Shown here: positions 1 to 4,760 of the stretch, piece by piece
How positions within the stretch are numbered: position 1 is the stretch's first letter
Layout: every line of letters starts with the position of its first letter
Source: Bacillota bacterium
GTDB lineage: Bacteria; Bacillota_B; Desulfitobacteriia; Desulfitobacteriales; Desulfitobacteriaceae
Length of the DNA stretch: 7,802 bases
Assembly (NCBI GenBank): GCA_021779415.1
Contig: JAJYAS010000143.1
Location: 1-7,802, forward strand
Direction: 5' to 3'
The notes under the pieces: model-generated
Seen by the model: the letters and a program-made list of their open reading frames with translations, nothing else
The model's database searches: none
Told to the model about the DNA's origin: nothing
Translations under genes and position numbers: made by a program

Positions 1-247
1 TATCCTCATCGGAGTCGATCTTGTAAACTCGATGTCCTAGATTACGAAGGATCTTTGCCCACCTCACCTGAAGGGGCTCCAAAGGTTTACCCGGTGCTTT
101 CATCTCGACATATATCGTTCGTCCGCCTGGGAGAATTACCAATCGATCTGGGACACCTCGGTTTCCTGTTGATACCCACTTCGGCGCTCGCCCTCCGATC
201 CGTACGACTTCCCTTACCAAGCGACGTTCTAATTTTGATTCACGCAA
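1..247 (-). CDS. VRR-NUC domain nuclease, 5' part only (runs off left edge)
   Basis: Eighty-two codons are visible before the window ends, with no stop. The product resembles VRR-NUC (PF08774) proteins, small PD-(D/E)xK nucleases common in phage replication modules and related to the FAN1 nuclease domain; these cut branched or flap DNA. Visible hallmarks are an N-terminal acidic/basic helix (residues 2-15), GVPDR with Asp34 at 31-35, PGGR at 40-43, VEMK with Glu48 and Lys50, and Gln60 followed by a helix and the GHRVYKID strand at 71-78. These match the metal-binding D...ExK...Q pattern. VRR-NUC phage proteins are often about 90-130 residues, so only a short C-terminal part is probably missing. 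The start is a TTG at 247-245, chosen because AGGAGG lies 9 bases upstream and the N-terminal residues fit the family. It is the only gene on the far side of the candidate origin, in the same direction as the rest. The family call is confident; the cellular substrate is inferred. Confidence 0.85.
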   Translation of the reverse strand, partial: MRESKLERRLVREVVRIGGRAPKWVSTGNRGVPDRLVILPGGRTIYVEMKAPGKPLEPLQVRWAKILRNLGHRVYKIDSDED

Positions 248-256
248 TTTAGTTGT

Positions 257-262
257 CCTCCT
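257..262 (-). promoter_or_regulatory. Ribosome binding site of the VRR-NUC gene
   Basis: On the minus strand AGGAGG occupies 262-257, nine bases before the TTG at 247-245. The frame stays open upstream and has no ATG nearby, so this strong Shine-Dalgarno match is what fixes the non-ATG start. Confidence 0.75.
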
Positions 263-269
263 GAATCGT

Positions 270-277
270 TGTAACAG
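270..277 (+). repeat. Outlying TGTNNCAG unit
   Basis: TGTAACAG followed by ATAA matches the 12-base form of the iteron. It lies just upstream of the VRR-NUC ribosome site, about 115 bases from the main array, so a protein bound here could affect expression of that gene. Confidence 0.55.
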
Positions 278-300
278 ATAAATCTCTCACACACGTGTAT

Positions 301-345
301 GTGCGCAAATACGCGTTTGCATAGGGCGTGCGCTTATACGTGTTT
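301..345. repeat. Direct repeat pair, GTGCGC..ATACG.GTTT
   Basis: Positions 301-318 and 328-345 are 18-base direct repeats differing at three positions (AA against TT at bases 7-8, C against T at base 14), 27 bases apart start to start. The palindromic ACGCGT/ACGTGT core recurs at 293-298, 311-316 and 338-343. Bases 305-309 and 316-320 also form a short inverted repeat, GCAAA/TTTGC. This family is distinct from the TGTNNCAG units and lies on the other side of the AT-rich stretch. It may be a second protein-binding element of the origin. Confidence 0.7.
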
Positions 346-390
346 TTATATTCCTATGCTAATTACTTATTATCTTTAATAGGGTTTTTT
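341..390. other. AT-rich stretch, candidate DNA-unwinding element
   Basis: By hand count, 40 of 50 bases are A or T, against about half in the preceding 50 bases. It sits between the GTGCGC repeats and the start of the TGTNNCAG array, where an unwinding element would be expected. Minus-strand promoter-like hexamers such as GATAAT and TATAAA also fall here, so it could instead, or also, carry a promoter for the VRR-NUC gene; no good -35/-10 pair with 17-base spacing was found. Confidence 0.45.
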
Positions 391-495
391 ACTGATACAA
401 CTGTCACAGGATACTCTTAACCCTTGGTATTACTGGGTTTTATGTGTATCAGATAACCTAGTTTTATCTGTCACCTTACTGCTACAACTGTTACA
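389..495. repeat. 20-base direct repeat pair within the iteron array
   Basis: Positions 389-408 and 476-495 match over 20 bases with two differences (A/C at base 7, C/T at base 17). Each copy contains two TGTNNCAG units in minus orientation with a 9-base period (392-399 with 401-408, and 479-486 with 488-495). The composite repeat suggests part of the array was duplicated as a two-unit block. Confidence 0.8.
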
Positions 496-551
496 AATCT
501 TGTGACAGATGTGACAGCAATGTGACAGTAAATATCGGGTTATCTGTCACA
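392..551. repeat. TGTNNCAG iteron array (ten units)
   Basis: Units in plus orientation are at 445-452 (TGTATCAG), 501-508, 510-517 and 521-528 (all TGTGACAG). Units in minus orientation, seen as the complement on the plus strand, are at 392-399 (TGTATCAG), 401-408 (TGTGACAG), 468-475 (GGTGACAG), 479-486 (TGTAGCAG), 488-495 (TGTAACAG) and 544-551 (TGTGACAG). Neighbouring starts are often 9 or 11 bases apart, near one helical turn. Several units continue into ATAA, giving a 12-base form TGTNNCAGATAA. Units 488-495 and 501-508 face each other across 5 bases as a near-perfect palindrome. The last unit encodes the final Cys-Asp-Arg of the primase-helicase. Confidence 0.85.
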
Positions 552-2888
552 CTTTTCGAAGACCGTTTGTGTCCCATAACCTGGTACGCGTGCCCTATTT
601 TTCCGTTCCCTCCATCCAGGTATGCGACGGAAAATATCACAAATCTCACGTGCCTCCCAAGGACGGATAGAACCCGCTTTGTTGTGTAGGCACTCAGCCC
701 ACACTTGGGACGCGCATACACGATTAAGGAATCTCTGATCAGTGGTCTCATTGCCGAATTCATCCTCAATAGGTTTTTCTAGCCACTCCTGGATTAGTCC
801 GACACGGGGGTCGTCTTCCATATGCAGTCCTTGAATGCGGGATGCCTGCTGCTCGATCTCTGGGGAAAGAGTAAGCAATTCACCGAGTCTGAATGCTTGC
901 AAGACCTCCGCCCATATTTGTCCGATCTCGTACTCAGAGAGATCTGTAAATATGTTCTTACCCCTTTTGTCTGGGTCGACCACAACCGGCCAGAAGCGAC
1001 GGTTGCCTGTCGGGTCCTTCAGGAAATTCCAGTTATTTGTTGTTCCGAAAAACACGCATTTGCGTGGGAAATCTGTAACGACACGGTCATAAGCTACCCG
1101 ATATTTATCACTGCGCTTAGTGACGAACTGCTTGATTTCGTCTACCTCGGTCTTAGTCATGCCTGCCAACTCACCGAACTCAAATATCCAAGCTGATTGT
1201 AGATGCTCTCCTGCGTCTTTCGAATCAAAGGTTTTTAGGGAATCACTAAACCAGTTCCTTGCCATCATTTGGACAATCGTGCTTTTACCGGCTCCTTGCG
1301 GGCCAACCAATACCAGCATATAGTCGAATTTGCATCCCGGCTCATAAAGTCTTTTGACAGCCGCTATGAACATTTTCCGGGTTACTTCTTTTACATAATC
1401 CGAGTCTTCTGCTCCTAAGTAATCTATAAATAGCCGATCGATCCGCGGGGATCCATCCCACTCCTGCGCCTCCAGGTATTCAATAATAGGATGGAACCGG
1501 TTGATATGCGCCACCTCGGTGAAAGCGTTCTGAATGATATTTGCTGATTTGATCTCATATTTCTTTCCGAACCAGTGCTGGAGTCTCTTGTCGTCGGCCC
1601 CTAACCATGGTTCGTAATCCTCGTGTTTTCGCTCTCGATCACGCCATGGTAATTTCTTTCGAATGACCTCTGTATTACCAAAAGCATCATAAGCAAGTAC
1701 CCCATCCCACAACCCATTTGACAAGATGACCTCCACATTTCGAGACGTCGATAGGGGAAATCCACTCTTTGTGTTCATTTTCAGCTGATCGATCCAGTCA
1801 ACGTCACCAGGCTTTTTTTCGACCTTCTCCTCAGGCTCAGTCCCGTCGAAGTCGTCCGACAGCTCTGATAATCTCTCCCGCTTTACTTTGCCGTCTTGAG
1901 TGGCGAACGCGACCATGGCCGTATGACTCGGCAGTTTATCGATATTGGTTTTCTCACTTGCCCGATCGTCCAACTTCCCGAACTTGTGCAGCCGGACCAA
2001 ATCGAAGGCATTAACCTCTCTACCACTACACGGATCACTCTCATGATGCGAATAAGCGAACGTGTCCTCGTCATACACGACCAATCCCCCAAAGCTACTG
2101 GAGCCAACGTGAGTATACCGTGTAAGGCCATCGTCTACCGGCTCGTATGTCTCCGGCAGGAAGGTATCAATGGCCTCGCTGATGGGGTAGCAGCGGCAAA
2201 AGGCCCCTACTACCCCGAGCTTGGCTTTAGGATCCTCCATACGCTTGGACGTTTGCCGCTGCGCCTTATCATCAACGTGTCGTGGCCACTGAAGCGGATC
2301 CCGCCAATCAGTGTATTGGGCTAAGACTCCATCGACGTTTAAAGGGTCACCTTCGTATACCTCGAGCATCGGCTCAGCATCTTTACTACAACTCGGTAGG
2401 TACATCAGCCGGTGCACGTCGAAGGTCGTTTTATCGAAATACTCCATGCCGATCTGCTCTGATAGTTTACGACTAACCGCTGCATACTCGTCTGGACTCA
2501 TAGCACGATCAACGGGCACGAGTAGACGGTATTTGGGCTTCTCAGGTCGATGGCTGTGCGTGGAGTAGATTACGTAGGCCGTCCCGCCTAGCACGAGCTC
2601 ACAGGCGAATAGGAAGCCCTCGTCCGCGTGATCCACGTCCAGGGTAATCAAACTCCGTGTGTCTACGTTTTCCTTTTTACGTCGCCCGCCCCGGACGAGT
2701 CCGCCCACGAAGGCCGGACCGTCTTTGAGCTTACCGCGGGCGATATTATTCATTTTTTCGTATTGATCCATCGTCTCGGACGTGCGTCTGACCTTGCGCA
2801 ACTTGTCGACGAACTCATCCCAAGTCGGGTATTCCGGCTTCCAGTTCGTGTCGGCCCGGTGCTTTCCGAAGCTAATGTCTAGTTCCAT
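540..2888 (-). CDS. Phage primase-helicase: AEP-type primase fused to VirE/VapE-like ATPase
   Basis: A 782-residue bifunctional replication protein that probably lays primers and unwinds DNA at the phage origin. The N-terminal third resembles an archaeo-eukaryotic-type primase/polymerase: TLDVDHAD with Asp84 and Asp86 at 82-89, YSTHSH at 108-113 followed by a KYRLLVPV strand, and FDVHRLMYLP at 156-165 supply the usual DxD, S-x-H and third acidic motifs. A linker domain at about 223-305 carries GAFCRCYPI and YSHHESDP, a pattern typical of phage primases. The C-terminal half is VirE/VapE-like (PF05272): the WDGSPRID block at 477-484, Walker A GPQGAGKST at 529-537, Walker B IFEFGEL at 568-574, FFGTTNN at 613-619 and GNRRFWPV at 628-635 with a likely arginine finger. 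The ATG follows AGGTG by 7 bases and lies 13 bases after the AAA+ stop. Its last codons lie in an iteron of the candidate origin. No zinc finger is seen. The fusion is common in phages and satellites; initiator activity is inferred. Confidence 0.9.
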   Translation of the reverse strand: MELDISFGKHRADTNWKPEYPTWDEFVDKLRKVRRTSETMDQYEKMNNIARGKLKDGPAFVGGLVRGGRRKKENVDTRSLITLDVDHADEGFLFACELVLGGTAYVIYSTHSHRPEKPKYRLLVPVDRAMSPDEYAAVSRKLSEQIGMEYFDKTTFDVHRLMYLPSCSKDAEPMLEVYEGDPLNVDGVLAQYTDWRDPLQWPRHVDDKAQRQTSKRMEDPKAKLGVVGAFCRCYPISEAIDTFLPETYEPVDDGLTRYTHVGSSSFGGLVVYDEDTFAYSHHESDPCSGREVNAFDLVRLHKFGKLDDRASEKTNIDKLPSHTAMVAFATQDGKVKRERLSELSDDFDGTEPEEKVEKKPGDVDWIDQLKMNTKSGFPLSTSRNVEVILSNGLWDGVLAYDAFGNTEVIRKKLPWRDRERKHEDYEPWLGADDKRLQHWFGKKYEIKSANIIQNAFTEVAHINRFHPIIEYLEAQEWDGSPRIDRLFIDYLGAEDSDYVKEVTRKMFIAAVKRLYEPGCKFDYMLVLVGPQGAGKSTIVQMMARNWFSDSLKTFDSKDAGEHLQSAWIFEFGELAGMTKTEVDEIKQFVTKRSDKYRVAYDRVVTDFPRKCVFFGTTNNWNFLKDPTGNRRFWPVVVDPDKRGKNIFTDLSEYEIGQIWAEVLQAFRLGELLTLSPEIEQQASRIQGLHMEDDPRVGLIQEWLEKPIEDEFGNETTDQRFLNRVCASQVWAECLHNKAGSIRPWEAREICDIFRRIPGWRERKNRARVPGYGTQTVFEKCDR

Positions 2889-2901
2889 TGGTTCTCACCT
2901 C

Positions 2902-3819
2902 TCATGCCAGTAGATCGTCGAACTCGATCTCCTGTAAACGATCCTGAATTCGTTGAAGGGTCTGGGTCAATACAATCTTTTCATTGGGTATCTCTTTTAT
3001 CTCTACCTGGATGTCATCGCCTGTTAGTAGGACCAGATCACGCCGAACGGGATTAGACATATGTCCCACACGAACGGATTGCTTTTTAATAGCCTGTTCA
3101 ATACGATTGCGAACTGTTCTGGCGTTTCCGAAATTGGGTTGTAGTTTCTCTTGTCGTAGTTGGTGGCCTAAACCTTGACGAAATTCAGCAGTCATACTGT
3201 AATCGCGTTCGGAGCACATGAACTCTGCGATTTTGACAAGGTCCTTCGTATCGTAATCCGGGAAGTGAATCACGTTCGAGAAGCGAGACCTGAGTCCTGG
3301 ATTACAATCTAGGAGTTCCTCCATCTCCTTTGGGTACCCCGCCACGATAACAACCAGCTCATCTCGCATATCCTCTAACATCTGGACAATGGCCCCCACT
3401 GTCTTCTCGCTAGTCTTAGCTTCCGATGTTCCCAAAAGGGTGTAAGCCTCGTCGATAAATAGAACCCCGCCTTTTGCCTCTTGAAACTTTTTAACTATGG
3501 CCTTTTCCTCATCCCCGACGTACCTACTTACGAAATCGGCATGATGCACTTCGACAAATGGCGGAGTATCTCTGTTAGATTTTAGTAGCCCCAATGCCGC
3601 AAACGCTTGTCCAATTAACCTGGCTGCTGTCGACTTTCCCGTCCCTGGGTTGCCTGTGAAAACCATGTGATTGGAATGCGGTTCTGCCTTTAGCCCGTTT
3701 CGCTCTCGGAGTTTAGATACCCGAGCGAACGATGTCATTTGTTCGATCTGATCTTTTACACTGGACATACCAGGCATTGCTCCGAGTTGATCCAATGCCT
3801 TTTTTGCTTTAAAGTTCAC
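2902..3819 (-). CDS. AAA+ ATPase of the CbbX/SpoVK (CbxX/CfxQ) type
   Basis: A complete 305-residue AAA+ protein. Visible in order: the leader GMSSVKDQI at 17-25, Walker A GNPGTGKST at 56-64, SRYVGDEE at 98-105 with the pore-loop-like Tyr100, Walker B VLFIDEA at 119-125, a sensor 1 strand VVIVAGYP at 156-163, the arginine-finger stretch NPGLRSRF at 173-180, and sensor 2 FGNARTVRN at 230-238. This pattern and length match the CbbX/SpoVK clade, hexameric remodellers best known as Rubisco activase and from sporulation and type VII secretion, not the DnaX or RFC clamp-loader clade. No Rubisco, sporulation or secretion gene is near. It lies 18 bases after the sliding-clamp gene and 13 before the primase-helicase, so a role in loading or remodelling replication proteins is a reasonable inference only. 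The tail (about 286-305) is a helix ending in an acidic, hydrophobic EFDDLLA. The GTG start is fixed by a strong upstream ribosome site. Confidence 0.85.
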   Translation of the reverse strand: MNFKAKKALDQLGAMPGMSSVKDQIEQMTSFARVSKLRERNGLKAEPHSNHMVFTGNPGTGKSTAARLIGQAFAALGLLKSNRDTPPFVEVHHADFVSRYVGDEEKAIVKKFQEAKGGVLFIDEAYTLLGTSEAKTSEKTVGAIVQMLEDMRDELVVIVAGYPKEMEELLDCNPGLRSRFSNVIHFPDYDTKDLVKIAEFMCSERDYSMTAEFRQGLGHQLRQEKLQPNFGNARTVRNRIEQAIKKQSVRVGHMSNPVRRDLVLLTGDDIQVEIKEIPNEKIVLTQTLQRIQDRLQEIEFDDLLA

Positions 3820-3831
3820 TCAGTTTATCCC

Positions 3832-3838
3832 CCTCCTT
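3832..3838 (-). promoter_or_regulatory. Ribosome binding site of the AAA+ gene
   Basis: AAGGAGG on the minus strand at 3838-3832 overlaps the clamp stop codon (3840-3838) and lies 12 bases before the GTG at 3819-3817. It is the best Shine-Dalgarno match in the operon and supports GTG over the first internal ATG (Met15), although the spacing is slightly long. Confidence 0.65.
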
Positions 3839-4482
3839 TACATTCTCGAGCGTATGGGTAGAATCAGGACATCGATTCCATTCTCCTCATCGCGGAGGAC
3901 TATCGCGTCGTTCTGGTGCCTGAACTTGATAACGATTGAATTTGATTTCGCACTCTTGAAAATGTTAAAAGCGTTGTATAAGTAATCCGCGTTAAAACTC
4001 CACGTTTCGTTCTGGTCTTGCGCGAGCTCCCCGAGGTGAACATTCAATTCAACACCTTGGTCCGATACCTGCAAGAAAGCATTTGCTTTGTTAAGAGCAA
4101 CCTTTACGATTTTGTCATAGGACTTAAGCTCTTTTTCGATCAGCTGGGCAATCCTTGCATATTTAGTAACGAGCTCTATTTGAGCGGAAGTTTCTAGGGT
4201 TATCTGATTCACCTGATTCCAGTAAAGCAGATTGTCTATTGAGTCTTTAGACGGGAACACCCCCTCTAGCTCTGCACCAGTAATGGCATGAATCGTTCGC
4301 TCCTCGGTGGAGGATGAAACGTCTTTGATCCGGAGAAGGGTGTGGGTATCCGTCACGCAAGCGGTGCCATCCTTTAGATAACGAATTCCTTGAAAGACTT
4401 TATTTGTCGCGTTTTTATCGGCAGCGAAGAATTTAGCGTGTTTGGTCAAGAGCTCTTGTTTCTGGGATCTATTAAGAATCAT
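3838..4482 (-). CDS. Divergent two-domain DnaN-like sliding clamp
   Basis: A complete 214-residue protein that looks like a processivity clamp lacking one of the three DnaN domains. FQGIRYLKDG at 30-39 and ACVTDTHTLLRI at 41-52 match the start of DnaN domain II (GVR...ATDGHRLA in E. coli). FNADYLYNAFNIFKS at 163-177, IVIKFR at 183-188 and IVLRDEENGIDVLILPIR at 194-211 match domain III, including the terminal hMPhR element that forms part of the client-binding cleft. Bacterial DnaN is about 370 residues and forms a dimer of three-domain subunits. A 214-residue, two-domain clamp has the size of T4 gp45 or PCNA, which are trimers, so a trimeric ring is possible but inferred. The ATG overlaps the preceding stop (ATGA) and follows GGGGGTGAG. 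Polymerase and AAA+ neighbours support the role. DnaN resemblance is moderate and by motif only; no alignment was run. Confidence 0.7.
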   Translation of the reverse strand: MILNRSQKQELLTKHAKFFAADKNATNKVFQGIRYLKDGTACVTDTHTLLRIKDVSSSTEERTIHAITGAELEGVFPSKDSIDNLLYWNQVNQITLETSAQIELVTKYARIAQLIEKELKSYDKIVKVALNKANAFLQVSDQGVELNVHLGELAQDQNETWSFNADYLYNAFNIFKSAKSNSIVIKFRHQNDAIVLRDEENGIDVLILPIRSRM

Positions 4483-4751
4483 CTACTCTCACCCCCGGCT
4501 TTGATTAATGCGTGACTCGCGGTATTGAAATGCCTCTTGAGATACCAGTCAGGCATTTTATCCTCAAGGAGCTCAAATAGTTCGTTCAGCGCTTCGTACA
4601 AATCAGGAGCCGCGGCAATAAGTTGCGCATTTTCTAAAGAACACCTTCCGTCAGCGCCTATCGCGCTTACTAAATGGCTTCGACAAGCAGAATGCCCGCA
4701 TTGACACTTTTCAATTTTCCACGGTCCCGGTGTAAATTCAGGATTATTCAT
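4479..4751 (-). CDS. Small phage protein of the 'TPGPW...LIAAAPDLYEAL' type
   Basis: Ninety residues with a recognisable phage signature: FTPGPW at 6-11, ENAQLIAAAPDLYEAL at 40-55 and a closing helix ending in ALIKAGG (81-87). Such proteins are very common in tailed-phage early regions and have no established function. Between the two signatures, where other members usually have variable strands, this one has Cys16, Cys18, His20, Cys23, His26 and Cys37, a possible zinc site. The C-terminal half is helical with amphipathic Leu/Glu repeats. The ATG is preceded by GAGGTG with 5 bases spacing, in the 9-base gap after the polymerase stop, and its own stop overlaps the clamp start (ATGA), so it is co-translated with the clamp. 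A role as a replication accessory is suggested only by position. Confidence 0.75.
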   Translation of the reverse strand: MNNPEFTPGPWKIEKCQCGHSACRSHLVSAIGADGRCSLENAQLIAAAPDLYEALNELFELLEDKMPDWYLKRHFNTASHALIKAGGESR

Positions 4752-4760
4752 TTCTCCACC

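Larger units (their letters stand above)
270..551. other. Candidate replication origin (iterons plus AT-rich segment)
   Basis: This is the only long non-coding gap in the window (248-539), and its right edge overlaps the last codons of the primase-helicase. It combines a dense array of TGTNNCAG units in both orientations (392-551, plus an outlier at 270-277), an 80% AT stretch at 341-390, and a separate GC-richer direct-repeat pair at 301-345. Iterons next to an easily melted segment, beside a primase-helicase gene, is the layout of an iteron origin. The known parallel is phage P4, whose alpha protein binds short repeats at ori and crr. That this is an origin, and that the adjacent primase-helicase binds it, is inference. 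The block could instead be a regulatory region with clustered operators. I see no clear terminator and no convincing promoter in it. Confidence 0.6.

Noticed and set aside
55..252. Plus-strand frame of 65 codons
   Set aside because: It is antisense to the VRR-NUC gene, whose catalytic motifs and ribosome site are clear.
419..439. AACCC/GGGTT inverted repeat as a terminator
   Set aside because: The stem is only five pairs with an 11-base loop and no proper T-run for either strand; it fits better as incidental structure within the origin block.
392..551. CRISPR array
   Set aside because: Units are 8-12 bases, in both orientations and irregularly spaced, with no 25-40 base repeats or spacers.
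491..769. Minus-strand frame of 92 codons
   Set aside because: It overlaps the end of the primase-helicase in another frame and runs into the repeat array; the longer gene has clear family motifs.
822..2324. Plus-strand open frames of 124 and 142 codons (822-1196 and 1896-2324)
   Set aside because: They lie wholly antisense to the well-supported primase-helicase, have no ribosome site that I can see and give no recognisable protein.
2902..3819. AAA+ gene as a type VII secretion (EccA), Rubisco activase or sporulation protein
   Set aside because: The clade matches, but none of the partner genes are present and the setting is a phage replication operon.
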